From contig URRF01000002.1 in NCBI GenBank assembly GCA_900550145.1, forward strand, positions 1 through 64,000: DNA of 64,000 bases. The letters are read 5' to 3'. This document shows positions 15,888 to 24,267 of the stretch, one piece after another; position 1 is the stretch's first letter; every line of letters starts with the position of its first letter. The translations under genes and the position numbers were made by a program. The DNA is from an uncultured Mollicutes bacterium. Lineage in GTDB: Bacteria; Bacillota_I; Bacilli_A; RF39; UBA660. Below the pieces are notes generated by a model that was given only the letters and a program-made list of their open reading frames with translations, ran no database searches and had not been told where the DNA came from.

Positions 15888-18284
15888 ATGTATAATTTTA
15901 AAGAAATCGAAAAAAAATGGCAAAATTATTGGGATAAGAACAACAGTTTTAAAACAAGCGATGACATGAGTAAAAAGAAATTTTATGGACTTGTTGAATT
16001 TCCATATCCAAGTGGTGCAGGAATGCATGTGGGACACATAAAAGCATATAGTGGCCTTGAAGTTATAGCAAGAAAAAGAAGAATGGAAGGATATAACGTA
16101 TTATTTCCTATTGGCTTTGATGCTTTCGGACTTCCTACTGAAAACTATGCAATAAAGACAAAAACTCACCCCAGAATAGTAACTGATAACAATATAAAAA
16201 GATTTACAGAGCAATTAAAAAAAGTTGGTTTTTCATTTGATTTTTCAAGAGCAATAGATACATCAGAAGAAAAATATTACAAATGGACACAATGGATATT
16301 CCTAAAAATGTATGAAAAAGGTCTTGTATTTAAAGACAATACCTATGTTAACTATTGCCCTAGTTGTAAAGTAGTACTATCAAATGAAGATAGCCAAGGA
16401 GGAAAATGTGATATATGTCATTCAGATATTATTCAAAAACAAAAATTGGTATGGTATTTAAGAATAACAGAATATGCTGATAAATTACTTGATGGACTAA
16501 AAGAAGTAGATTATTTACCAAATATAAAACTTCAACAAGAGAACTGGATAGGTAAAAGCACTGGTGCATTTGTTGATTTTAAATTAAAAGAAGTAGATGA
16601 AACCTTAAGAATATATACAACTAGATGTGATACATTATTTGGAGTAACATTTATGGTTATCGCACCGGAACATCCTATAATAACTAAATATAAAGATAGA
16701 ATTTCGAACATAAATACAGTTAAAGAATATCAAGAAAAAGCAAGTAAAAAAACTGAATTTGAAAGAACTCAACTTATAAAAGACAAAACAGGAGTTAAAA
16801 TAGAAGGAATAACAGCAATAAATCCAGTAAACAAAAAAGAAATACCAATATATATATCAGATTATGTAATGATGAACTATGGAACAGGTGCAATTATGGC
16901 AGTGCCTGCACACGATATGAGAGATTATGAATTTGCACAGAAGTTTAATATAGACATTATACCAGTTATAAAAGGTGATACAAAAGATGGCGCATATATT
17001 GGTGATGGTATTCATATAAATTCAGAATTCCTAAATAATTTAAACAAAGAAGATGCAATAGAAAAAATGCTTTTATATTTAAAAGAAAATGGTATTGGAG
17101 AAAAAGGTGTTCAATATAAGATGAAAGATTGGGCATTCAATAGACAAAGATATTGGGGAGAACCAATTCCAATAATTTATTGTAATAAATGCGGAACAGT
17201 ACCAGTTCCATATGAACAACTTCCACTAAAATTACCTAATATAACAAACTTTGAACCAGGAACAAATGGAGAAAGCCCACTTGCTAAAATTAGTGAATTC
17301 GTTAATTGTAAATGTCCAAAATGTGGTAGTGATGCAAAAAGAGAAACAGATACTATGCCACAATGGGCCGGATCCTCTTGGTATTATTTAAGATATATAG
17401 ATCCATTAAATGATAAATGTTTTGCAGATTACGATAAACTAAAATATTGGTTACCAGTTGATTGGTATAATGGTGGAATGGAACATGTTACAAGACACCT
17501 AATATATTCAAGATTTTGGCATAAATTTCTATATGACCTAAACGTAGTCCCAACAAAAGAACCATATAAAAGAAGAACTGCACAAGGTTTAATACTTGGA
17601 CCAGATGGAGAAAAAATGAGCAAATCAAGAGGAAATGTAATTGATCCACTGGACATAATAGAAGAATATGGTGCAGATACACTTAGAACTTATGTGCTTT
17701 TTATGGGAGATTATAGTGTAGAATGTCCTTGGAATGAAGATGCAATAAAAGGAGTATTTAGATTCCTAGATAGAGTGTATAACTTAAAAAATAGAGTAAA
17801 AGAAGATAATAATTATACAAAGTCACTTGAAATTATAATAAACAAAACAATAAAAAAAGTTTCAAATGACATAGAAAACATGAAATTTAATACAGCAATA
17901 GCAGAACTTATGAAACTAATAAACACATATTACGAATTAGAAAACATAACTACAAAAGATTATGAAACACTAATCAAATTATTATATCCATTCGCACCTC
18001 ACATAACAGAAGAATTAAATAAAGAAGTTTTAAACAAAGATTCCTTAGTATATTCTAGTTATCCAACATATGAAGAAGAAAAAACAAAAGAAGATACATT
18101 TGAAATGATCATTCAAGTAAATGGCAAATTAAGAGATAAAATAATAACTAAAACAGATATTACGGAAGAAGAAATGAAATCACTTGCACTTAATTCAGAA
18201 ACTATAAAAAAATATACACTTGATAAACAAATAATCAAAATAATAGTAGTAAAAGGAAAACTTATAAATATAGTAGTAAACTAG
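15888..18284 (+). CDS. leuS: Leucyl-tRNA synthetase
   Basis: 798 residues, typical bacterial LeuRS. Class I motifs: FPYPSGAGMHVGH with HVGH at 47-50 and KMSKS at 576-580. The editing (CP1) domain lies between, with TTRCDTLFG and AVPAHDMRDYEFA; zinc-binding CPSC and CNKC pairs are present; the C-terminal region has MIIQVNGKLRDKI. It charges tRNA-Leu in the cytosol. AGGAGG begins directly after the T-box terminator T run. A terminator overlaps the stop codon, so it is monocistronic and under T-box control. Confidence 0.98.
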   Translation: MYNFKEIEKKWQNYWDKNNSFKTSDDMSKKKFYGLVEFPYPSGAGMHVGHIKAYSGLEVIARKRRMEGYNVLFPIGFDAFGLPTENYAIKTKTHPRIVTDNNIKRFTEQLKKVGFSFDFSRAIDTSEEKYYKWTQWIFLKMYEKGLVFKDNTYVNYCPSCKVVLSNEDSQGGKCDICHSDIIQKQKLVWYLRITEYADKLLDGLKEVDYLPNIKLQQENWIGKSTGAFVDFKLKEVDETLRIYTTRCDTLFGVTFMVIAPEHPIITKYKDRISNINTVKEYQEKASKKTEFERTQLIKDKTGVKIEGITAINPVNKKEIPIYISDYVMMNYGTGAIMAVPAHDMRDYEFAQKFNIDIIPVIKGDTKDGAYIGDGIHINSEFLNNLNKEDAIEKMLLYLKENGIGEKGVQYKMKDWAFNRQRYWGEPIPIIYCNKCGTVPVPYEQLPLKLPNITNFEPGTNGESPLAKISEFVNCKCPKCGSDAKRETDTMPQWAGSSWYYLRYIDPLNDKCFADYDKLKYWLPVDWYNGGMEHVTRHLIYSRFWHKFLYDLNVVPTKEPYKRRTAQGLILGPDGEKMSKSRGNVIDPLDIIEEYGADTLRTYVLFMGDYSVECPWNEDAIKGVFRFLDRVYNLKNRVKEDNNYTKSLEIIINKTIKKVSNDIENMKFNTAIAELMKLINTYYELENITTKDYETLIKLLYPFAPHITEELNKEVLNKDSLVYSSYPTYEEEKTKEDTFEMIIQVNGKLRDKIITKTDITEEEMKSLALNSETIKKYTLDKQIIKIIVVKGKLINIVVN

Positions 18285-18305
18285 TATTCATTACTAGTTT
18301 TTTTC
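18278..18305 (+). terminator. Terminator of leuS
   Basis: 9-bp perfect stem AAACTAGTA (18278-18286) with TACTAGTTT (18292-18300), T run to 18305. Confidence 0.9.
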
Positions 18306-18340
18306 ATTTTATTATTATATAATTAAAATGGAGGTATAAA

Positions 18341-19729
18341 ATGTATGATGTGGCTATAATAGGAGCGGGCCCGGCTGGCTTATTCGCATCCTATGAACTA
18401 ATTACTAAAAATAAAAATTTAAAGATACTACTTGTAGATAAAGGCAAAAAAGCAGAAAAAAGATTCTGCCCTATGACAAAAACAGGAAAATGTATAAATT
18501 GTAACCCATGTAATATAATGAGTGGTTACGGTGGAGCAGGAACATTTTCAGACGGAAAACTAAATTTTATTCCAAAACTAGGTAAATCAGATTTATTTAA
18601 ATACATGACAGAAAGTGAAGCATATAAACTAATAGATGAAACAGAAGAGATATTTACAAAATTTGGTATGGATGGTGAAGTATTTCCAAGTAATGTAAAA
18701 GAAGCACAAAAAATAAAAAAAGAAGTAACTGTAAATGGAGCAAGACTGCTACTAATAAGACAAAAACATCTTGGCTCAGATAAATTACCTAAATATATAG
18801 AAGCTTTTACTGAATACCTAAGCAAAAATGGAGTAGATATTCTAGAAAATACAGATATAACAGATATAGAAAAAGAAGACAAAAATTACAAACTAATATC
18901 AAAAAATAAAGAATTTCTAGCAAAAAAAGTAATAGTTGCACCCGGAAGAATTGGTGCTAAATGGGTACAACAAATAGCAGATAAATACAATGTTCCATAT
19001 TTATCACAAAGTATTGAAATAGGAGTAAGAGTAGAAGTTAGAAAAGAAATATTAGAAGAACTTTGCAATATAATTTATGATCCAACTATATTTATAAAAA
19101 CAGATACACACAATGATGAAATAAGAACTTTCTGTACTAACCCGGGTGGATTTGTAACAAAAGAAAATTACTATGGGTATATATGTGTAAATGGACATTC
19201 ACTAAAAGACATAAAATCAAATAACAGCAATTTCGCATTTATTTCAAAAGTTAATCTAACAGAACCAGTAACTAACACAAGAGAATATGGAGAAGCAATA
19301 GCAAGAATAGCAAATGTACTAGGTGATTCAAAACCAATAATTCAGTCCCTAAAAGACCTAAGAAGAGGAAGAAGAAGTACATGGCCAAAAATAAATAAGG
19401 GCTTTATTGAACCCACACTAAAAGATTGCGTAGCAGGAGATTTATCACTCGTACTTCCACACAGAATAGTAACCAATATACTAGAAGGACTTAGCAAATT
19501 AGATAAAATAATACCAGGTGTTAATAACGATGAAACACTATTATATGGACCAGAAATAAAGTTTTTCAGTAACGAAATAACTACAAATAACAATTTCAAA
19601 TTAGAAAACGAAGATATATATTTCATAGGAGATGGAGCAGGTAAAGCAGGAAACATAGTAACAGCAGCAGCTACCGGATTAATATCAGCAAGAGACATAT
19701 TAAAAAATCAAAATAAAGGAGAATTATGA
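18341..19729 (+). CDS. FAD-dependent dehydrogenase-like flavoprotein
   Basis: 462 residues. N-terminal dinucleotide-binding motif DVAIIGAGPAGLFASYEL (3-20), a cysteine cluster FCPMTKTGKCINCNPCNI (about 47-64), GGAGTFSDGKLN, and a C-terminal FAD-binding end IGDGAGKAGNIVTAAATGL. This matches the uncharacterised FAD-dependent dehydrogenase family of COG2509 type. The substrate is unknown. The four-cysteine cluster could bind an iron-sulfur centre or zinc. TGGAGGTATAAA precedes the ATG. Its last four bases overlap the next gene (ATGA), so the two are translationally coupled. Confidence 0.9.
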   Translation: MYDVAIIGAGPAGLFASYELITKNKNLKILLVDKGKKAEKRFCPMTKTGKCINCNPCNIMSGYGGAGTFSDGKLNFIPKLGKSDLFKYMTESEAYKLIDETEEIFTKFGMDGEVFPSNVKEAQKIKKEVTVNGARLLLIRQKHLGSDKLPKYIEAFTEYLSKNGVDILENTDITDIEKEDKNYKLISKNKEFLAKKVIVAPGRIGAKWVQQIADKYNVPYLSQSIEIGVRVEVRKEILEELCNIIYDPTIFIKTDTHNDEIRTFCTNPGGFVTKENYYGYICVNGHSLKDIKSNNSNFAFISKVNLTEPVTNTREYGEAIARIANVLGDSKPIIQSLKDLRRGRRSTWPKINKGFIEPTLKDCVAGDLSLVLPHRIVTNILEGLSKLDKIIPGVNNDETLLYGPEIKFFSNEITTNNNFKLENEDIYFIGDGAGKAGNIVTAAATGLISARDILKNQNKGEL

Positions 19730-20868
19730 AAAAGAAAACATCAATAGTAATAAGTATATTAACTTATCTAACAATAATACTTATATCTTGTTATTTTATA
19801 ATCATACCAAATTCAAAAAAAATCAATGAAACAAATAAAATAAAAGATCTAACTTATGATGATAAAATTAAACTAATAGACGAAATAAACGAAAAATATA
19901 TTAAACAAGAAAACAACATTAATAATAAATACCAAGTAAAATTAGAGCAAATAGATGAAAAATATCAAAAATCTTACGAAGAACTTAATTCAAAATATAA
20001 AGAATTAGAAAACGATATTAATAAAAAAATTATTGACATTAATGTAGAATCTAACCAAGAATTCATGACTAATGGTTTAAGCAAAAAATATTATGAATTA
20101 AGAGACGAATGGTCTAGCTTACATAGTGAAAAATCAAACCTAACGTCATCAAAATATAAAGAAGAAAGCGAAATAAATAACAAAAAAAGAGAAGAAAAAA
20201 ATACAATTACAAATAACAAAGAATCAGAAATAAAAAAATTAAACGATAAAAAAACAAATGAAATAAATAGAATTGATAATATAAATACTAATAAAAAACA
20301 AAAAATTAAAAAATGCATAATAAATATAATTGTAGGAATTATAATAATTCTATTACCAATAATATATGTAATACTTAAATTTAATAAATTAACTAAATTA
20401 TTAAATAATGTAAAAGAAAGTTGGAGTAGTGTTGATATATTACTAAAACAAAGAGCAGATTTAATTCCAAATATACTATCAGTAGTTAAAGGATATTCCA
20501 AGCACGAAAAAGATACACTAACTAAAATTACAGAAGCAAGAAAAGAAGTGTTAAGTGCAGAAAATAAAAAAGATAGCATAAACGCTAACGAAAAATTAAG
20601 CAATGAAATTCCAAAAATACTATTATTAAAAGAAGAATATCCAGAATTAAAAGCAAACAAAAACTTTATGAAATTACAAAACAATTTAAGTGAAGTAGAA
20701 AACAATATTGCTATTTCAAGAAGTATATATAACAAAAATGTACTTGATTACAAAAACAATATAGAAGTTTTCCCATCAAATATTATTGCAAGCATATTTA
20801 ACTTTAAACCAGAACTATTTTTTGAAATAGATAAAGAAGAAAGAGAGAACCCAACTATAAAACTTTAA
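19726..20868 (+). CDS. LemA-family membrane protein with extra coiled-coil half
   Basis: 380 residues, about double a normal LemA. An N-terminal membrane span (about 6-26) is followed by a very long charged coiled coil (about 38-190), a second span (about 197-217), and a LemA domain: NNVKESWSSVDILLKQRADLIP (about 225-246), VVKGYSKHEKDTL, and the end NIAISRSIYNKNVLDYKN and FPSNIIASIFNFKP. LemA proteins are envelope proteins of unknown mechanism, usually with one N-terminal span and an outside helical domain. The added coiled coil between two spans would lie outside the membrane if both spans are inserted. It overlaps the preceding gene by 4 bases. Confidence 0.85.
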   Translation: MKKKTSIVISILTYLTIILISCYFIIIPNSKKINETNKIKDLTYDDKIKLIDEINEKYIKQENNINNKYQVKLEQIDEKYQKSYEELNSKYKELENDINKKIIDINVESNQEFMTNGLSKKYYELRDEWSSLHSEKSNLTSSKYKEESEINNKKREEKNTITNNKESEIKKLNDKKTNEINRIDNINTNKKQKIKKCIINIIVGIIIILLPIIYVILKFNKLTKLLNNVKESWSSVDILLKQRADLIPNILSVVKGYSKHEKDTLTKITEARKEVLSAENKKDSINANEKLSNEIPKILLLKEEYPELKANKNFMKLQNNLSEVENNIAISRSIYNKNVLDYKNNIEVFPSNIIASIFNFKPELFFEIDKEERENPTIKL

Positions 20869-20938
20869 GATAAAAGTTATGCAAAATAAATGCATAATTT
20901 TTTATTGTGTAAAATAATTTAAAAATCAAAAAAAACGC

Positions 20939-20968
20939 TTGACAAACTGGGGGGGGGGGTAATATAAT
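20939..20968 (+). promoter_or_regulatory. Promoter with 11-G spacer tract (candidate phase-variable)
   Basis: TTGACA at 20939-20944 and TATAAT at 20963-20968, spacer 18. The spacer contains G11 at 20949-20959, in a genome where G runs of this size are otherwise absent from the window. Gain or loss of G units by polymerase slippage would change the -35/-10 distance and so the promoter strength. This is the only promoter for the pilin-LRR gene that I see. Confidence 0.8.
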
Positions 20969-21004
20969 AGAGATATAATAAAAAAATAGAGGGAGAAATA
21001 AGAT

Positions 21005-22222
21005 ATGAAAAAAGGAAATGGCTTTACATTAATAGAATTATTAGCAGTAATAGCAATATTAGCAATAATACTAGTAATATCAATACCTAAGATATTAGAT
21101 GTAATAGAAGAATCTAAAGTAAATACTTTAAAAAATACAATAAAGTTAATAGCAGATAGTGCAGAAAAGAAATATACAGAAAATGAGGCATTTGATGAAG
21201 AAGAGGATATTACTTGTGAATCTATTTCTAAATTAAGTAGTGATGATTACAAAAAATGTACAATTACATTTGATGAAGAGGGTAAAGCAAAAGTAAATAT
21301 ATTGTGTAAAAATAAATTTGAAGGATATGAATGTACAGGTAATAGTGCAAATGTGACATGTAATATGGTAACAGATGAAAAATACTTTACATATGTTGAA
21401 GTAGAAGGTGGAATAGAAATAACAGATTATAATGAAGAAGGTGGGAAAGATGTAGTGATACCAAGTATGATAGAAGGTAGTAATGTTATAAGTATAGGAA
21501 CAAGGGCATTTTACAATAATCAATTAACAAGTGTAATCATTCCAAATAGTGTTGTAAGTATAGGGAGTGATGCATTTTATTCTAATAAATTAACTAGTGT
21601 AATTATACCAAGTAGTGTTACAACCATAGGTTGGGGTGCATTTAGAAATAATCAACTAACCAGTGTGATAATATCAGAAGGTGTTAAAGCCATAAGCGCT
21701 ATTGCTTTTATGGATAATAAAATAACAAGTGTAATCATTCCAAATAGTGTTATAAAAATAGAAGGTGGTGCGTTTAATAATAATCAGTTATCAGATAATG
21801 ATGCCTTCATATATAAAAGAAATAGTGATGGAAGTATAGATAATACAACAATAGTTAGTTATGGAGGAAAGAATAAAAGTCCTATAATACCTAATACAGT
21901 TACAACTATAGGAGTAAATGCATTTTATTCTAATAAATTAACTAGTGTAATTATACCAAGTAGTGTTACAAGTATAGAACAAAATGCATTTTATTCTAAT
22001 AAATTAACAAGTGTGACTATACCAAGTAGTGTCACAAGTATAGGTAAAAATGCATTTTATAAATCAAGTTTTTCTAATTCAAACTTAACAAAAATAATAA
22101 ATAAAACAGGTAAATCTTTTGATTGGGGGATTATAGTAAATGGTAGCTCTAGTACTGATTATACTTTTATAACAGGTACAGTAGTTAATAATACTGGTAA
22201 TGTAGAAATAGTAAGTGAATAA
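21005..22222 (+). CDS. Prepilin-like protein fused to BspA-type leucine-rich repeats
   Basis: 405 residues. The N-terminus KKGNG-FTLIELLAVIAILAIILV is a type IV prepilin signal: cleavage after G6, methylated F, Glu at +5 and a hydrophobic helix. After a helical stem (to about 65) and a cysteine-containing linker come seven or so repeats of the pattern VTSIGxxAFYxNxLTSVIIPSS (about 155-375), the BspA/LRR_5 repeat of surface adhesins. The mature protein would be a pseudopilin-anchored LRR display. AGGGAGAAATA precedes the ATG. A prepilin peptidase was not found here. DNA-level 52-base perfect repeats occur inside. Expression is probably controlled by the G11 promoter. Confidence 0.9.
   Translation: MKKGNGFTLIELLAVIAILAIILVISIPKILDVIEESKVNTLKNTIKLIADSAEKKYTENEAFDEEEDITCESISKLSSDDYKKCTITFDEEGKAKVNILCKNKFEGYECTGNSANVTCNMVTDEKYFTYVEVEGGIEITDYNEEGGKDVVIPSMIEGSNVISIGTRAFYNNQLTSVIIPNSVVSIGSDAFYSNKLTSVIIPSSVTTIGWGAFRNNQLTSVIISEGVKAISAIAFMDNKITSVIIPNSVIKIEGGAFNNNQLSDNDAFIYKRNSDGSIDNTTIVSYGGKNKSPIIPNTVTTIGVNAFYSNKLTSVIIPSSVTSIEQNAFYSNKLTSVTIPSSVTSIGKNAFYKSSFSNSNLTKIINKTGKSFDWGIIVNGSSSTDYTFITGTVVNNTGNVEIVSE
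21572..21623 (+). repeat. 52-bp perfect direct repeat, copy A
   Basis: Identical to 21920-21971 (348 bases apart, i.e. 116 codons, in frame). Encodes one LRR unit. A third, diverged copy starts at about 21986. Confidence 0.9.
21920..21971 (+). repeat. 52-bp perfect direct repeat, copy B
   Basis: Identical to 21572-21623. Recombination between the two would remove or add 116 codons without changing the frame. Confidence 0.9.
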
Positions 22223-22223
22223 C

Positions 22224-22256
22224 AAAAAAGAATTTTTTAACAAAAGATTCTTTTTT
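22224..22256 (+). terminator. Terminator of the pilin-LRR gene
   Basis: AAAAAAGAAT (22224-22233) pairs with ATTCTTTTTT (22247-22256). Confidence 0.8.
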
Positions 22257-22267
22257 CTATATTTTGA

Positions 22268-22295
22268 TTGACTTTAGAAAAACCATAATTATAAT
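22268..22295 (+). promoter_or_regulatory. Promoter
   Basis: TTGACT at 22268-22273 and TATAAT at 22290-22295, spacer 16. Confidence 0.7.
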
Positions 22296-22324
22296 ATAGG
22301 TACAAAATTATTTAGGGAGGTTTT

Positions 22325-23011
22325 ATGAAGAAGATATTATTTGGAATTATGCTATTATTTATAGCAATAGGGGTTAATGCAACTACAAATGTAGATGTAA
22401 AAAATGTAAATATTGAAAATGTTAAGGTAGAGGTAAATGAAAAAATTGGATATAATGAAGAGATAAATATAAAATATTCAATTAATCCAAGAGATGCATC
22501 AAATCTAAGCATCACATGGAGTGTAACTGGATTAAAAAAGGGAGTTACAGTAGAATTTGTATCTGATAAAGTAACTAAAAACTCTGATGGTGAAATTAAA
22601 TTAAAGGTAAATAATACTACTAATGAAGAAGTTACATTATCTTTAATAGGTGAACAAGATGGTAAAATAGTTAATCAAACTAAATTAAATGTTCAAAATA
22701 AAGAAAATACTTTAACTAGGGTAACTGAAGAAGTTAAAAATCTTATTTTAGAATTAGATGAAAAAATAAATAATAATAATTATGAAACTAATAAGGAATT
22801 AATTGAAAAAATTCAAGATTTATTAGATAACAATCCAGAAATTAAGGATTCAATTGATGAAGAATTATTAACAAAATTTGAGGATGTAAAAACATCTGTA
22901 AATGATTTTGATATTGATAATAATAAAACATTTGTAAAAATTGTATCTATTGTACTAGTTGTAGTATTCTCTGCATTAATATTTTGGATTTTTAAGAAAG
23001 AAGAAAAGTAA
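22325..23011 (+). CDS. Exported membrane-anchored protein with Ig-like domain
   Basis: 228 residues: signal peptide (KKILFGIMLLFIAIGVNA), a beta-rich domain of about 90 residues that looks like a bacterial Ig-like fold (KYSINPRDASNLSITWSVTG is the usual Big_2-type strand pattern), an acidic helical linker, and a C-terminal span (about 203-222) with KKEEK inside the cell. It is therefore an outside-facing, membrane-tethered protein of unknown role. GGGAGGTTTT precedes the ATG. Own promoter at 22268; a terminator lies at its 3' end. Confidence 0.8.
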   Translation: MKKILFGIMLLFIAIGVNATTNVDVKNVNIENVKVEVNEKIGYNEEINIKYSINPRDASNLSITWSVTGLKKGVTVEFVSDKVTKNSDGEIKLKVNNTTNEEVTLSLIGEQDGKIVNQTKLNVQNKENTLTRVTEEVKNLILELDEKINNNNYETNKELIEKIQDLLDNNPEIKDSIDEELLTKFEDVKTSVNDFDIDNNKTFVKIVSIVLVVVFSALIFWIFKKEEK

Positions 23012-23024
23012 TTTTTCTTCTTTT
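22997..23024 (+). terminator. Terminator
   Basis: 11-bp stem AAAGAAGAAAA with TTTTCTTCTTT spanning the stop codon of the Ig-like gene. Confidence 0.75.
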
Positions 23025-23049
23025 GTTGTATAATGATAGAGGTGAGATT

Positions 23050-23556
23050 ATGATAAATATAGTTTTATACGAACCAGAAATTCCACAGAATACTGGTAAT
23101 ATTATGAGAACATGTGTTGCAACTAATTCTAAGTTACATTTAATAAAACCACTTGGTTTTAAACTTGATGATAATCATATGAGAAGATGTGCAGTTAATT
23201 ATTTAGAAAACTTAAATTATGAGGTATACGAAAATTGGGATGATTTTAAAGATAAGAATAAAGGAACATACTATTATTTAACTAGATATGGAAAAAAACC
23301 ACATACTTCATTTGATTATAGTAACAATAAAGAAAACATATATTTAATATTTGGTAAAGAAAGTACCGGCATACCTAAAGAAATATTAAAGAATGATCTA
23401 AAACACTGTATGAGAATACCAATGACAGATAAAGTAAGGGCTTTGAACGTATCAAATTCAGTGGCTATAATGGTTTATGAAGTATTAAGACAACAAAATT
23501 TTAATGACTTATCATTTACTGAACCATTTAAAGGGGTAGATTATTTAGAAAAATGA
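23050..23556 (+). CDS. trmL: tRNA (cytidine/uridine-34 2'-O-)-methyltransferase TrmL
   Basis: 168 residues. SPOUT-class methyltransferase: INIVLYEPEIPQNTGNIMRTC at the start with the conserved Asn and Arg, LHLIKPLGFKLDD, LIFGKESTGIPKE (knot glycine-rich loop), and MRIPMTDKVRALNVSNSVAIMVYE at the C-terminal knot. TrmL modifies the wobble base of tRNA-Leu species with S-adenosylmethionine. The ATG at 23050 has GAGGTGAG upstream; an in-frame GTG/TTG extension to 23023 overlaps the previous terminator and is rejected. A TATAAT at 23029-23034 gives a short leader. Confidence 0.95.
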   Translation: MINIVLYEPEIPQNTGNIMRTCVATNSKLHLIKPLGFKLDDNHMRRCAVNYLENLNYEVYENWDDFKDKNKGTYYYLTRYGKKPHTSFDYSNNKENIYLIFGKESTGIPKEILKNDLKHCMRIPMTDKVRALNVSNSVAIMVYEVLRQQNFNDLSFTEPFKGVDYLEK

Positions 23557-23589
23557 TGATATAATTCTCTTAGAATAGGATGTGATATT

Positions 23590-24267
23590 ATTAAAAAGTA
23601 TATATTATTACTTATTATGTTAGTAGTATTGTCGCCTATAAGAACAAAAGCAATTCATGAAGTTATTGATTCTAGATGCACTGATGAATTAAAAATATCA
23701 TTAAGAGAAGAAGCATCTTTATTAACTTATAGATTAAGTAAAGTAGAAAAAAAAGGTAATGTTACTTATACTTTATATTTTTATAATATATCTGATAATT
23801 TGTATGTTCTTGATACTAAAACAAATAAAAAATATTATAAAAACGATAAAATAGAAAATATAAATCCAGGAACCATTTTAAATTTAGATATATATGCTAT
23901 AGATAGCAGTTATTGTAAAACATATAAACCAGATAGTAGAAGTATACGTGTACCTTATTATAATAAGTTTTCTACAAGCGAATTATGTATAGGTCATAAA
24001 GAATATGCTCTATGTAAAGAAGATATTAATGTTACATTAACAGAAGAACAATTTAAAGAATCGTTAAATAAATATATTGAGTCACTTGAACAAAAACGAA
24101 CTACAATAACAACTAAGCAAACAACAAATGAAGGTAATAAATTTAATATATTCGATTTTATAATAAAATATAACGAATATATTAGTGCATTTGGAGTTCT
24201 ATTATTAATTATTTATATAGTAGTAGATATTAAAATAACTAATAAAAAAAGGAGAAGTATATTATGA
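23590..24267 (+). CDS. Exported protein with probable ATT start codon
   Basis: 225 residues if initiated at ATT 23590. From the first ATG (23617) the signal peptide would be cut to MLVVLSPIRTKA; reading from ATT gives KKYILLLIMLVVLSPIRTKA, a normal signal peptide, and AGGATGTGAT lies at the right distance. The mature part has paired cysteines (SRCTDEL, SSYCKTYK, SELCIGH, YALCKED), then a span near the C-terminus and a basic tail (TNKKRRSIL). No family recognised. It overlaps the next exported protein by 4 bases (ATGA), so the two are coupled and may form one envelope complex. Confidence 0.75.
   Translation: MKKYILLLIMLVVLSPIRTKAIHEVIDSRCTDELKISLREEASLLTYRLSKVEKKGNVTYTLYFYNISDNLYVLDTKTNKKYYKNDKIENINPGTILNLDIYAIDSSYCKTYKPDSRSIRVPYYNKFSTSELCIGHKEYALCKEDINVTLTEEQFKESLNKYIESLEQKRTTITTKQTTNEGNKFNIFDFIIKYNEYISAFGVLLLIIYIVVDIKITNKKRRSIL

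Noticed and set aside
20091..20735. Long antisense open frame on the minus strand
   Set aside because: It mirrors the low-complexity K/N/E codons of the LemA gene, has no ribosome site and encodes hydrophobic nonsense.
21480..22080. Regular DNA repeats resembling a CRISPR-like array
   Set aside because: The units are in-frame LRR codons with diverged copies and no constant spacer length; the repetition follows protein repeats.
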